The notes beneath the pieces are model-generated. The model saw only the letters and a program-made list of their open reading frames with translations. It searched no databases and had not been told where the DNA came from. Made by a program: the position numbers and the translations under genes. From CAUZIR01 sp034421295 (GTDB taxonomy: Bacteria; Chloroflexota; Dehalococcoidia; Lucifugimonadales; UBA2962): 64,000 nt of DNA. Numbering within the stretch: the stretch's first letter is position 1; each line of letters begins with the position of its first letter. The DNA is taken from the NCBI GenBank assembly GCA_034421295.1, contig DAOUKM010000004.1, positions 1 through 64,000 of the forward strand, in the 5' to 3' direction. This document shows positions 25,288-33,857 of this stretch, in pieces.

Positions 25288-26805
25288 TCACTGGGCGAAC
25301 GGCCCCTTGGTAATGGGAACCTGCCTGATCGAACCGTCCGGTTCCACCCACAGGCCCGTATAGGGGCTGATCTTCTCATTGGCGACGTCCACTATCTCCT
25401 GGTTGCGGTCCGGGTACCCGAGGCGGCTCAGCCACCCTGGGAATACATGCTCGGGGAAGACCACGGTCCGGATGTGGCGGACTATCTCTTCCGAGAATGG
25501 CACCGGCTGTACGCCGAGTGCCTGGTGAACCTGCAGGGCGACTATGTTCTGGAACGGTGCCAGGCGGAGCGCTTCAAGCTCGGCCTTTGCCCCCTCCTCG
25601 ATGAGGATCTGCTGCAGGTCCTGCGGTATCTTGTTCCACACGTCCTTGTTGATCACGTTGTTGGTGTACCCGAAGCCGACCACGGGGCCGGCCATGTAGC
25701 TGGACACCTCGTACAGGCGGTCTGGAATCGCCAGCAGTATCCCGGTGGCGGCCGCGTCTATCTGCTCGAGTTCCAGCGCCTGATAGAGCTCGCCGAACCC
25801 CAGGAACACCGGCTCTGCACCCATGCCGCTGATGAAATCGCTTATGGCGCCTCCGTGCGTCCTGATCTTCATGCCTTCGAAATCTTCGACGCTGAGCAGC
25901 GGCCTGTTCCCGAAGAACCACTGGTCGGCACCTGCAAACCAGTTGCGATTGAGCACCGGGCTGCCATCCGTGGCATCGAGTATGATCTGGTCGACCTCGG
26001 GCGCCACGTCGGTCAGTATCAGGTAGGAGCTCTCCCAGTCGCTGGCCATGCCCCAGAGAGCCTGCACCTCCAGGGCCGGGAGCGCACCTGCGACGTAGCC
26101 GGCGTATATGTTCACCATGTCCAGGGTGCCCTGTCGGACCTGGTCCAGGGTATCGGGACCGGCCAGCCCCAGTTCGGGGAACGAGACCACCGAGATCTTT
26201 ACCTGACCGTTGGTGCGCCTTTCCACGTTTGGTGCCCAGTAGGCCTGGATGAGCAAACAGGTAGGCAGGGTGCGGCTGATGCAGACGTGCTGAATCTCGA
26301 TGCTCTGTCCGCTTGAGGTCAGCTCGGTCGGATCGGTCAGCCTGGCCTTCTGTATGAGCCCTCGATAGTAGTCACTGGTAAAGATGAACATGTGGCCGGC
26401 GATGCCCAGCTCCGGAACGCCGAACAGTGCCGCCATGGACCCCTGCGCGAATTGCTCCTCGGATGACTCGAACATCATTCCCTCGTGTGGGGGCGGGCCA
26501 ATCAGCTGCATGGGATCTCCCACGAAGATCGCCCCTGGCCTGCCGGCACGCTCCTGCGCATACTCGGCGAGCAACTGTTCCTCGGATGGCGCCGGCTCTT
26601 CGGCTGGCTCGGGAACTGAGGGGGTAGCGGTGAGCTCGGGGGGCGCAGCGGTCGCCGTCGGCTCGGCAGGCGCAGTGGTCGCCGTCGCCGTAGGATCTGC
26701 GGGTGCAGTCGTCGCAGTGGGGTCCGCGGCCCCATCGCCACCGCATGCCGACAATGCCAATCCCGCAGCGAGAAAAGCTACGATGAAAAAAGTCACCTTC
26801 TTCAT
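25288..26805 (-). CDS. dctP: TRAP transporter solute-binding lipoprotein (DctP type)
   Basis: 505 residues, well above the usual 330. The lipoprotein signal is MKKVTFFIVAFLAAGLALSAC (Cys21), followed by a Thr/Pro/Ala linker (about 28-75). A helical extra segment (about 76-170, including PSEEQLLAEYAQERAGRPG and GDPMQLIGPPPHEG) precedes the DctP domain (about 185-490). The binding-domain hallmark EDFEGMKIRTHGG carries the conserved Arg that pairs with the ligand carboxylate. FPELGLAGPDTLDQVRQGTL and LGFGELYQALELEQIDAAAT also fit the family. Ligands are probably organic acids. AGAGGG precedes the ATG. Unlike Gram-negative DctP proteins it is lipid-anchored, as expected for a monoderm or Chloroflexota cell. 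Confidence 0.92.
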   Translation of the reverse strand: MKKVTFFIVAFLAAGLALSACGGDGAADPTATTAPADPTATATTAPAEPTATAAPPELTATPSVPEPAEEPAPSEEQLLAEYAQERAGRPGAIFVGDPMQLIGPPPHEGMMFESSEEQFAQGSMAALFGVPELGIAGHMFIFTSDYYRGLIQKARLTDPTELTSSGQSIEIQHVCISRTLPTCLLIQAYWAPNVERRTNGQVKISVVSFPELGLAGPDTLDQVRQGTLDMVNIYAGYVAGALPALEVQALWGMASDWESSYLILTDVAPEVDQIILDATDGSPVLNRNWFAGADQWFFGNRPLLSVEDFEGMKIRTHGGAISDFISGMGAEPVFLGFGELYQALELEQIDAAATGILLAIPDRLYEVSSYMAGPVVGFGYTNNVINKDVWNKIPQDLQQILIEEGAKAELEALRLAPFQNIVALQVHQALGVQPVPFSEEIVRHIRTVVFPEHVFPGWLSRLGYPDRNQEIVDVANEKISPYTGLWVEPDGSIRQVPITKGPFAQ

Positions 26806-27365
26806 TGAATAACCCTCTCTTTTCCCAGACCGTCTCGATTCGGTCCCGCTAGCACCTCGCCTGCCGTGACCTTAGGACGTCCGGCATACGGGCTCCATGG
26901 CGATCCTCCGCCGCAAATTGGCAGGAGTGTTGCGAATTCCATCGAGAACCCTGTCCGGTATGGGCCACTTTTACTTTCCAGGTCCTACTCTGTCAACGGA
27001 TTGAGGACACATCGTCAATGCCCGAGAGATTGAGATCGCGACTCTCCCCGACACCTACGCGCCGCCGAATTACTCGCATTAGGTTCGCAGGCAGGCCTGT
27101 GTAATCATGGCGAATACTGATACGAAGTGTAGAAAAGTTCCACATGCAGTTGCCAGTGTGCCACATATGGTCTGCCCGGTAACCGCCCCTATTGGACCTT
27201 CGCCCGTGTTCTGACGCCCTAGACCTGCCGTAGGAAGGAGGCTATCTTCCCCGGCGCATTCCGGGTCCTATCACCGATAGATCGCACCTGAACCCTCACT
27301 CCCGCAAAGCTAACATTACAGATGGACCACGACCTGGGGGAAGGCTCGGCTTGGAAGAAAGAAGA
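26806..27365. other. Divergent intergenic region upstream of dctP and the LVIVD lipoprotein
   Basis: It holds the candidate dctP promoter at 26968-26996. No gene, tRNA or known riboswitch is visible; 27100-27180 is noticeably A/T-richer than its surroundings. Confidence 0.45.
26968..26996 (-). promoter_or_regulatory. Candidate sigma-70-type promoter of the TRAP operon
   Basis: On the minus strand a consensus TTGACA (26991-26996) is followed after exactly 17 bases by TAAAAG (26968-26973). The -35 is perfect; the -10 matches four of six positions and lacks the final T. A transcript from here would have a leader of about 155 nt before dctP. Confidence 0.4.
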
Positions 27366-28964
27366 ATGGACCAGCGTCTGGCCATCGGCCTCGGTTTCTT
27401 GCTGGTGGTGGCGCTCGCGACGATGGTTGCCTGCGAAGAAGGAATTGGAGAACCGACTCCTACCAAGGCTGAAATAGCTGAAGAGGCGGCCAGGGAGGTC
27501 CAGGCACCCGGCGACGTCGAGGCGGTCAAGGAGGTCCAGGCGCCCGGCGAAGTCGAGGCGGCCAGGGAGGTCCAGGCACCCGGCGATGTCGAAATGGAGG
27601 CGGCCAGTCCCCCGTCACCCGGTCTCTGGGCCGGCGATCTGAATGGCGATCCGGGGCAGACGGGATTCTCTCCGCCGTGGCTTGCCGTTCGGATCAGGCC
27701 TGGCGAGGATCCGTACCAAGATCCGTGGAAACTGGAGGTTGGGCCCTCGCCCGGATACCTTCCTCCGGCATTCCTCTGCGATCCGAAACAGAGGCCGGAC
27801 GGCTGGGAACTGTCCTCGTGCACGGGACTGGTCTATGTGGATCTGCACATATTTGCCCCCGCGAACGAGGGCGTCCTGGAGGCCACCCTATCCTCTCCCG
27901 GCTTTTTTGTCGCCAGAGGAACCCTGACGCGGATCGAGTCCCGGGACGAGCCTCAGTCCAGCGACAACGTCGAGGTCCTTTGGCACCAGCCGGGTGAGGC
28001 CCTGCACTCGGATATCTGGGCCGACGACGGGCTCGTGTTCGCCCCCAGACTCGACGGCATGATCGAGATCATTGATGCCAGTAACGGGAACATTCTCGGG
28101 CGAGCAACTGCTGGAGGCTACGTGTTCGACGTCAAGGCCAGGGACGGGATCCTCTATGCGGCCACTGCATCAAGCGGCCTTCAGATCATCGATGTCTCCG
28201 ACCCTGCCAGGCCGCGGCCCATCGGCGAGTTCCTTGCGCCTCCTCTCGAGGGCTTTACGAACCTTCACAACATCTTCCTTTCCCCCAGCGGTCAGTTCGT
28301 ATATGCCATCAACCAGTCCCAATACCCGGAGACGGACCTGCTGGTAATAGACGTGTCGGACCCGTCAAATGCGGTGGAGGCAGGCCGGTTCAGCCTGGAG
28401 ACCGACACGGCATCGGCGTTTAACTTCCACGACACCCACGATGTCCATGTCCTGGAGGTCGAAGGCAGGCTGATCGCCTTTTTGAACTACCTTGACGCGG
28501 GCCTGTGGATACTGGACGTTACGGACCCGCAGGACATGTTCGTCGCGGGCTCGATCATCTGGGAGGGAATCTTCAGCCACAGCGGGTGGCCCTTCAGGAT
28601 TGAAGAGAGTCTGTACTATGCCCACAACGAAGAGGGCCATGACGCCCACATGACGATCCTCGATGTGACGGACCTGGCCAATCCCAAGATCGTTTCTCGT
28701 TTCGCCACCCGAAGGGGCGTATCCATACACAACGTCCAGGTTGAGGACGGCATCGCCTACATCTCGTATTACATCGACGGGCTCCGTGTGGTCGATCTGA
28801 GGGATCCGCTGTCTCCCAGGGAGATCGCCCACTTCGATACCGTGCCGGCCGAAAATGAACGGGACATTCTCCAGGGGGCATGGGGCGTGCGGGTGCTCGA
28901 CGGGAACGTCTACATTTCCGATATCGAACTGGGGACATACGCCTTCAGGGTGCAGGTAGATTGA
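27366..28964 (+). CDS. LVIVD-repeat beta-propeller lipoprotein
   Basis: 532 residues from ATG 27366; TTG 27351 is an alternative, but GAAAGAAG precedes the ATG. The lipoprotein signal ends LATMVAC (Cys23). A stalk contains three near-perfect 12-residue repeats EVQAPG(D/E)VEAxx (about 44-79). The C-terminal 350 residues hold at least five LVIVD repeats, such as LQIIDVSDPARPRPIGEF, LLVIDVSDPSNAVEAGRF, LWILDVTDPQDMFVAGSI, MTILDVTDLANPKIVSRF and LRVVDLRDPLSPREIAHF, which form a surface propeller. LVIVD proteins are widespread extracellular proteins of unknown precise role. The stop codon overlaps the presumed TTG start of the downstream binding protein, so the two are coupled. Confidence 0.85.
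   Translation: MDQRLAIGLGFLLVVALATMVACEEGIGEPTPTKAEIAEEAAREVQAPGDVEAVKEVQAPGEVEAAREVQAPGDVEMEAASPPSPGLWAGDLNGDPGQTGFSPPWLAVRIRPGEDPYQDPWKLEVGPSPGYLPPAFLCDPKQRPDGWELSSCTGLVYVDLHIFAPANEGVLEATLSSPGFFVARGTLTRIESRDEPQSSDNVEVLWHQPGEALHSDIWADDGLVFAPRLDGMIEIIDASNGNILGRATAGGYVFDVKARDGILYAATASSGLQIIDVSDPARPRPIGEFLAPPLEGFTNLHNIFLSPSGQFVYAINQSQYPETDLLVIDVSDPSNAVEAGRFSLETDTASAFNFHDTHDVHVLEVEGRLIAFLNYLDAGLWILDVTDPQDMFVAGSIIWEGIFSHSGWPFRIEESLYYAHNEEGHDAHMTILDVTDLANPKIVSRFATRRGVSIHNVQVEDGIAYISYYIDGLRVVDLRDPLSPREIAHFDTVPAENERDILQGAWGVRVLDGNVYISDIELGTYAFRVQVD
27495..27602 (+). repeat. Three tandem 36-bp repeats in the lipoprotein stalk
   Basis: Units at 27495-27530, 27531-27566 and 27567-27602 all start GAGGTCCAGGC and differ at only a few positions. 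They keep frame and encode EVQAPGDVEAVK, EVQAPGEVEAAR and EVQAPGDVEMEA. Such repeats can change copy number by slippage and so vary stalk length. Confidence 0.85.
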
Positions 28965-30250
28965 TACCCGCGCCCGCATCTTCAGCGAACTTGGGGAGCC
29001 GCATCGACGCTGCAGCGGTAAGGCTGTGCGCGGCCCTGCTGGCGGTCGTGGCCGTCCTGGTCCTGGCCGGGGCAGGCTGCGGTGGCACCTCGGACACCCA
29101 GCCGTCCGGCGCCCCGCTCAAGATCGGCTTGTTACTGGACTTTACCGGATCTCCGGAGGCTTCCTCGGATAGAAAGCGAGCCTTCGACCTTGCTATACGG
29201 CACATAAACGAGGGCGGCGGGGTGCTCGGAATGCGCGTCGAAAGTGTCGCGGCAGACGCCACCGGCGATCCATCCACCGCCGTGCGGGTGGCCAGGCATC
29301 TCGTGGACGTAGAAGGGGTACATGCGATCGTGGGACCCAACGCCAGCGCGGCGGCACTGCCGGTCTCCCAGGGTGTATCAGCAGCGCTTGGCATTCCCAC
29401 CATCAGCCCTTCGGCCACCTCTCCTTACCTGACCGATGCCGAAGACGATGGTTACTTTTTCCGTACGGCGCTCTCGGATGCCGTCCAGGGCCCCGTGCTG
29501 GCCGACCTGGCCCGTGACCGCGGCTTTACCAACGTGGGCCTGATCTACCAGGACGACGCCTACGGCCAGGGTCTGGCCGACGCCTTTGCGGCATCCTGGA
29601 CCGGAACCTTCAGGCCCGTGTCCGTTGAAAGGGGTCAGGCAGACTACCTGTCGGAACTGGCACAGAGCGCCGAACTGGGGGCACGGGCCCTGGTCGTCAT
29701 AGCCTTCGAGACACAGGCCCTGGCCATAGTGCGCCAGGCGATTGGCTCGGGCCTTTACGACCAGTTCGTCTTTGGCGATGCGGCCAAGAGATTGAGTCTC
29801 GTACGGCAGATTGGAGGGGACCGTCTGGGCGGAATGCACGGCACAGCGGGAGCGTCCGCGCCGGACAATGACGCCACAGCCGGGTGGGAGGCCGCCTTCA
29901 TCGCCGAATACGGTGAGCTACCCGTTCTCGCCTACGTCAAGGAAACCTACGATGCGACCGTCGCCCTTGCCCTTGCCGCCCAGGCCGCCGGCAGTGTAGA
30001 AGGAGCGGCGATCCGCGATCACCTGCGGGAGATCGCAGGAGCCCCCGGTCGGATCGTACTGAGTACCCCGAGAGGAGTCTCCGAGGGTCTTGGCCAGCTT
30101 GCCAAGGGCAGACAGATCAACTTCGACGGGGCCGCCAACACCCTCGACTGGGACGCAAACGGTGACCTCATCAGGGGGTACGTGGGCACATGGAGATTCA
30201 CGGCTGACGAGAATATAGAAGAACTGGAGGCAGTCTTCGTCGAGAACTAG
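28961..30250 (+). CDS. Branched-chain amino acid-type ABC solute-binding lipoprotein (Peripla_BP_6)
   Basis: 429 residues from TTG 28961, whose bases overlap the TGA stop of the LVIVD gene (TTGA). A frame extending further upstream would run inside that gene and is unlikely. The signal AALLAVVAVLVLAGAGC has its Cys at about residue 44. The mature domain begins LKIGLLLDFTGSPEASSDRK and continues with DATGDPSTAVRVARHLVD, GPNASAAALPV, IYQDDAYGQGLADAFAA and VKETYDATVALALAAQ, all characteristic of the Leu/Ile/Val-binding family. No permease or ATPase genes are nearby. The tight coupling to a propeller lipoprotein suggests a joint surface function, possibly ligand capture. Confidence 0.88.
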   Translation: MIPAPASSANLGSRIDAAAVRLCAALLAVVAVLVLAGAGCGGTSDTQPSGAPLKIGLLLDFTGSPEASSDRKRAFDLAIRHINEGGGVLGMRVESVAADATGDPSTAVRVARHLVDVEGVHAIVGPNASAAALPVSQGVSAALGIPTISPSATSPYLTDAEDDGYFFRTALSDAVQGPVLADLARDRGFTNVGLIYQDDAYGQGLADAFAASWTGTFRPVSVERGQADYLSELAQSAELGARALVVIAFETQALAIVRQAIGSGLYDQFVFGDAAKRLSLVRQIGGDRLGGMHGTAGASAPDNDATAGWEAAFIAEYGELPVLAYVKETYDATVALALAAQAAGSVEGAAIRDHLREIAGAPGRIVLSTPRGVSEGLGQLAKGRQINFDGAANTLDWDANGDLIRGYVGTWRFTADENIEELEAVFVEN

Positions 30251-30545
30251 CGGCAATCGACGGCGACCAGGGCCACCGGGCGCGAGCTAAGATCAGGTCC
30301 TTAAAGGCTTTCTCCCATCTACTGGTCATGGCTTCCGGAGAGGATGCGAGGTCCCCCACCGCCGTGCATAACGGGACAACTCGTGCTTAAGAGTCAGACA
30401 CAGCCGCCATCGAGATGACCGCCCGGAGATCTTCCGGGCGGACGGCGGCGTCTCACAGCCGTGTACCGCGTATTAATGGCGCCGGAAAAGCCCGATCCCA
30501 GGGACCGCAGCCGAATTGCCTTCCTCACGGGCAGGCTATGGGCCG
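30251..30545. other. Convergent intergenic region with one hairpin
   Basis: It lies between two 3' ends. Apart from the hairpin at 30419-30441 nothing is seen. Confidence 0.4.
30419..30441. terminator. Perfect 9-bp hairpin, possible bidirectional terminator
   Basis: CCGCCCGGA and TCCGGGCGG enclose a five-base loop (GATCT). It sits between converging genes, 168 nt after the binding-protein stop and 105 nt after the small minus-strand gene. No T-run follows, so it is a weak candidate. Confidence 0.4.
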
Positions 30546-30848
30546 TTAACTGCCTGCCTTCAGAAGGGCAGGGCGGATCCTCGTGTTCCAGTAGTCCGTG
30601 TCACCTTCTCGCCGCAGTTCCTCAACCAGCTGCGCTGTGTCCACACCCACGGCCCCCCTCAGCTCAGAAGCGGTGCGGCCTGCGGCCAGTTCAGTCACCG
30701 CCGTCCGTAGTCTCATCACGTAACTGGCGACTTCAAAAGCGGCCTGATCAGACGCTGACCTGGTCTGCAGTGCCTCCAGCTTCTCCAGCCAGTCCAGGCC
30801 TCTTTCGGCCTGTTCAAACTCGTCATCCAGCGGGTTGGTCGTACTCAT
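30546..30848 (-). CDS. Small helical protein of unknown function
   Basis: A 100-residue soluble, acidic, helix-rich product. It reads DDEFEQAERGLDWLEKLEAL at residues 8-27, a central helix (SDQAAFEVASYVMRLRTAVT), and ELRGAVGVDTAQLVEELRRE near the end. GGAG about eight bases before the ATG supports the start, and composition is coding-like throughout. No family or partner was recognised. Confidence 0.6.
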   Translation of the reverse strand: MSTTNPLDDEFEQAERGLDWLEKLEALQTRSASDQAAFEVASYVMRLRTAVTELAAGRTASELRGAVGVDTAQLVEELRREGDTDYWNTRIRPALLKAGS

Positions 30849-31351
30849 CCGGCATGCTCCACTGTCAGAATGGGTCGGGCCAGTTTCTGGGAGGAGTGAT
30901 CATACATGGTGCGGCTCCATCTCCCGGCAGTTCGCCGCCACCGCCACGGCGTCCACTCCTCCCTACCATTTGAAACGCCGGTTACGAAGTCCCGTTAGAT
31001 CCGCCCTGGCCTGCCCCGAATTCCGGTCCCTCAGGCAAGGGAGCACGCTGAGCCATCTGGATTGCCTCCATTGCTGTACCGATCACGATCCTGCTCGCGC
31101 ACAGGGCAGGAATGGACTTGTCCCTGCAACAGGCCTTGCCGACATCTGTAGCTCCAGGTGAAAGAGGGCGGCCCCAGGCATCACCTGTCCGGCCATGACC
31201 TGCTCTACACAGGTCCGCCGCCGAGGCCATGGCACCATCGCCTGGGTTGATGCGACCCGCCCAGGGGTTTTATCCGCGGTCAGTGATGGTCCCGCACGCT
31301 GTGCTTGGGGCAGGGGGAGCCCCAGGTGCTGCCGCGGTCTTGCTCCCCTTC
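30849..31351. other. Intergenic stretch, no gene seen
   Basis: Frames are short and random-looking. A hairpin at 31304-31326 lies just behind the lipoprotein gene at 31352. Confidence 0.45.
31304..31326 (-). terminator. Hairpin 26 nt after the lipoprotein stop
   Basis: CTTGGGGC and GCCCCAGG pair over eight positions (one T-G wobble) around a seven-base loop. The distance from the stop codon fits a terminator, but no T-run follows on the minus strand. Confidence 0.3.
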
Positions 31352-32311
31352 CTACGGCTCCCCGCCGGCAAGGGTGACTCTATCTAGCAGGAATCCTCCC
31401 GAAGATGTCAGGTCCATCTCCTGTCCATCGACTGCAATCGCCACGAGCCGGCGCGAATATTCGCCCTGCGTCAGCGGCCCTCCCGTACTCTCCGAATAGA
31501 CACCTTCCTTAAGGGGAAACGGCACGGTGGTAGACGGCGGGGTCATCCGGAAGGTCTCTGTGTAGACCGCGGTCATATCACGTGACAGGACCAATCGGAT
31601 CTGGGCGATCGGCACGTTGAAACGGCAACCCCCGGAGTTTAGAGCGTCTATAGCCGTTCGCATTCGGTCCCTAAGCGTTTGGAGGATCAGCTCCACGTCA
31701 CCTCCCTCCAGCGTGGTTTCACACATCGACACCAGTTCGGGTGCGCCGGGGACCCGCAATCCAAACTCGTAGGAGACCGACACGTTGTCCTCCTCCCAGT
31801 TGCCGGTCACCCTGACCTTGTAGTCACCGGGACCGTGCTTCAGGTCGAATACGCCACGCACCGTCGACATTCGCTTAAAGTCCAAGTGCACGTCGCCGGG
31901 CTCGGTCACAGTCAGGGCGAACAGGCCCTCCGGCCGGGTGTCTGACTCCACCAGCACTTCCACCCGCTCGTTCGGGGCGACTTCCGTATACGAGTCGACC
32001 CCGCTCCATGGGTCGGTCTCCGAGCAGGTGCGGCTGTCTTCGCCTTCAACCTGCCAGCAGGCATTGTTCCTTGAGCCCTCAATTGTCTCCCCCTTGTACT
32101 CCAGGGTCAGCACCGGTAAATCGGGCTCGCTGCCCCCAGCCGGGGCGGCGGGGGCAGCTTCGAGCGGTGCTGTAACCCCGGGTTCGGGAGTCGGACCCTC
32201 CTGGCCGCACGCTGCCGCCAAGGCCACCGACGCAGCGAAGCACAGTGCCAGCGCGGCCGCCATCACCGAAGTTCGAACTCCCCCGCCTTGACTACCGACT
32301 GCAGTTGGCAC
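31352..32311 (-). CDS. Uncharacterised lipoprotein, beta-rich
   Basis: 319 residues. The lipobox VALAAAC places Cys35 after an N-terminal extension and hydrophobic core, and a Pro/Ala/Glu linker (about 38-62) follows. The mature part has a domain with many beta strands (LTVTEPGDVHLDFKRM, then GPGDYKVRVTGNWEEDNVSV) that resembles pre-peptidase C-terminal-like or jelly-roll modules. Its C-terminal half has two Cys that could pair (SMCETTLEG and GGCRFNVP). AGGTGA seven bases before GTG 32311 supports this start. No family was assigned; it is probably a surface protein. Confidence 0.7.
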   Translation of the reverse strand: MPTAVGSQGGGVRTSVMAAALALCFAASVALAAACGQEGPTPEPGVTAPLEAAPAAPAGGSEPDLPVLTLEYKGETIEGSRNNACWQVEGEDSRTCSETDPWSGVDSYTEVAPNERVEVLVESDTRPEGLFALTVTEPGDVHLDFKRMSTVRGVFDLKHGPGDYKVRVTGNWEEDNVSVSYEFGLRVPGAPELVSMCETTLEGGDVELILQTLRDRMRTAIDALNSGGCRFNVPIAQIRLVLSRDMTAVYTETFRMTPPSTTVPFPLKEGVYSESTGGPLTQGEYSRRLVAIAVDGQEMDLTSSGGFLLDRVTLAGGEP

Positions 32312-32914
32312 TTCACGGTCACCTATCTACCGATTGTCCGCACGCCGTTACCGATCCGGGATCTGCTCCATCCAGGTTCCCTGCAGCGAGCACGCCCTGC
32401 TCAGTAAGACGGTGGAAAGTGGAAGGTTGTTCCATAGGTCCAGGAGAAGCGGCAATCCCGGCGGTTCACCCTTCCCAGTACCCTTCCCTGCCCGATCCGA
32501 ACGACTACCCGGCCTGCTCCGGTTGCCCGCGCCAGCATATTGCCCGCAGCAGGAGCAAGGGCCCCTCGTGGTCGAAGGGCCCGAGGCGATGCGAAGATAT
32601 CCTTGTCCGCATCGCTGAGCCCCATCCCAGATGTCATTCACCAGTTAGACACGCCCCTGCGTCCCCCCGCGATTAGAATGAGCACACGCATTTGAAAGCT
32701 ACCATCTATCTGGCAGGCGCAGGGGGGCGCCTCGTACGTAATGTGGCCAGGGAACTGCCGGGCATCCTTGCCCGGTTTGCTGGGAGCACCTGATGACGGA
32801 GGGTTGGATTGATCAGCGGTGCCGTGTGCCTTAAGAGCCCGACCCTGCTTTCGCCCCGCACCCCATAGCCTGTCTGCGACGCTGATGAGCACAGTTCCAC
32901 GGGAGGATGCCCCG
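32312..32914. other. Divergent intergenic region, no gene seen
   Basis: It lies between the lipoprotein (-) and serine hydrolase (+) genes. The serine hydrolase frame is open back to 32819, but the ribosome binding site argues for the 32915 start. No promoter or RNA element was recognised with confidence. Confidence 0.45.
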
Positions 32915-33775
32915 ATGACCGACATGGCACTGGTTACCAAGATAGAGGAGATCACCAGGGATTTCTCGGGCAGGCTGAGCGTCTCGGCTCAAAACCTGAC
33001 CACTGGGGAGCGACTTGGCTACAGGGAGGCGGAGGTATTTCCGGCCCTTAGCACGATCAAGCTTGGCATCATGGCCGAGCTGTTCTTCCGGGTGGAAGAT
33101 GGACAGCTGACCCTGTCCGACAAGGTCGTCGTCAAAGCGTCGGACCTGCGCGGAGGGACCGGGGTGTTCCGAGAGTTCGACACTCCGTTCGAAGTCACGG
33201 TCAAGGACCTTTGCATGATGATGATCGTGGTAAGCGACAACACTTGCACATGGCTGCTGGGTGACATGCTCGGCATAGCGAGCATCAACGAGCGAATGCG
33301 GTCGCTGGGCCTTAAGGAATACTCTCTCAATTCTGATCTCGGTCCCAACATGTTCAAAGAATTCGAGCAGGGGGGGAAGGGAGTGGAGGCCTATTCGGAG
33401 TGTTCGGCAAGAGACTTCACAAAGCTGGTTTCCCTCATCGCGACCGGACAGCTGGTTTCCGAATCCGCCTCCGCCCAGATGCTGGACATGATGGGCCGGT
33501 GCCAGCACATCGACTGGCTTGGAAGATATCTCCCCCTAAGCCCGTACGCGGCAGAGCTGGGCCATACCCCCGAGGTGAGGCTCTACAACAAGCTGGGGGC
33601 CGGGCTACACGCCCGCTGCGATGCGGGGCTGATCACCACACCAGGTGCAAGCTATGCGATCACGGTCATGACCGCCGACAGCGATGACCCCAGCCGGCTC
33701 CTATGCACACACGAGGGCAGCAGGACAATCGGCAGAGTCTCCGCGCAGGTCTTTGAGGCCTGGGGCGAGAGATGA
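32915..33775 (+). CDS. Class A beta-lactamase-like serine hydrolase, no signal peptide
   Basis: 286 residues from ATG 32915, chosen because GGGAGG lies nine bases upstream. The serine-hydrolase signatures are present: S-x-x-K in ALSTIK (Ser46, Lys49), the SDN loop in VVSDNT (107-109) and a K-x-G strand in LYNKLGAG (about 226). No Glu in an E-x-x-L-N omega-loop motif is visible in the region around 135-155, where true class A enzymes carry the deacylating Glu. A signal peptide is also missing. The protein is therefore more likely a related peptidase or esterase than a resistance enzyme. It is followed at 82 bp by the DUF1214-like gene. Confidence 0.8.
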   Translation: MTDMALVTKIEEITRDFSGRLSVSAQNLTTGERLGYREAEVFPALSTIKLGIMAELFFRVEDGQLTLSDKVVVKASDLRGGTGVFREFDTPFEVTVKDLCMMMIVVSDNTCTWLLGDMLGIASINERMRSLGLKEYSLNSDLGPNMFKEFEQGGKGVEAYSECSARDFTKLVSLIATGQLVSESASAQMLDMMGRCQHIDWLGRYLPLSPYAAELGHTPEVRLYNKLGAGLHARCDAGLITTPGASYAITVMTADSDDPSRLLCTHEGSRTIGRVSAQVFEAWGER

Positions 33776-33857
33776 ATTCATTCCGGTAGGGACTCTCGCA
33801 TGTCCGGAGCCCGCACCCGGGTGCCCACGTGCGATCCTCGTCCCGAAGAGGTACTCC

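Noticed and set aside
32819..32914. Upstream start for the class A-like serine hydrolase that might supply a signal peptide
   Set aside because: The added residues (MPCALRARPCFRPAPHSL) have no hydrophobic core and no ribosome binding site, whereas GGGAGG precedes the ATG at 32915.
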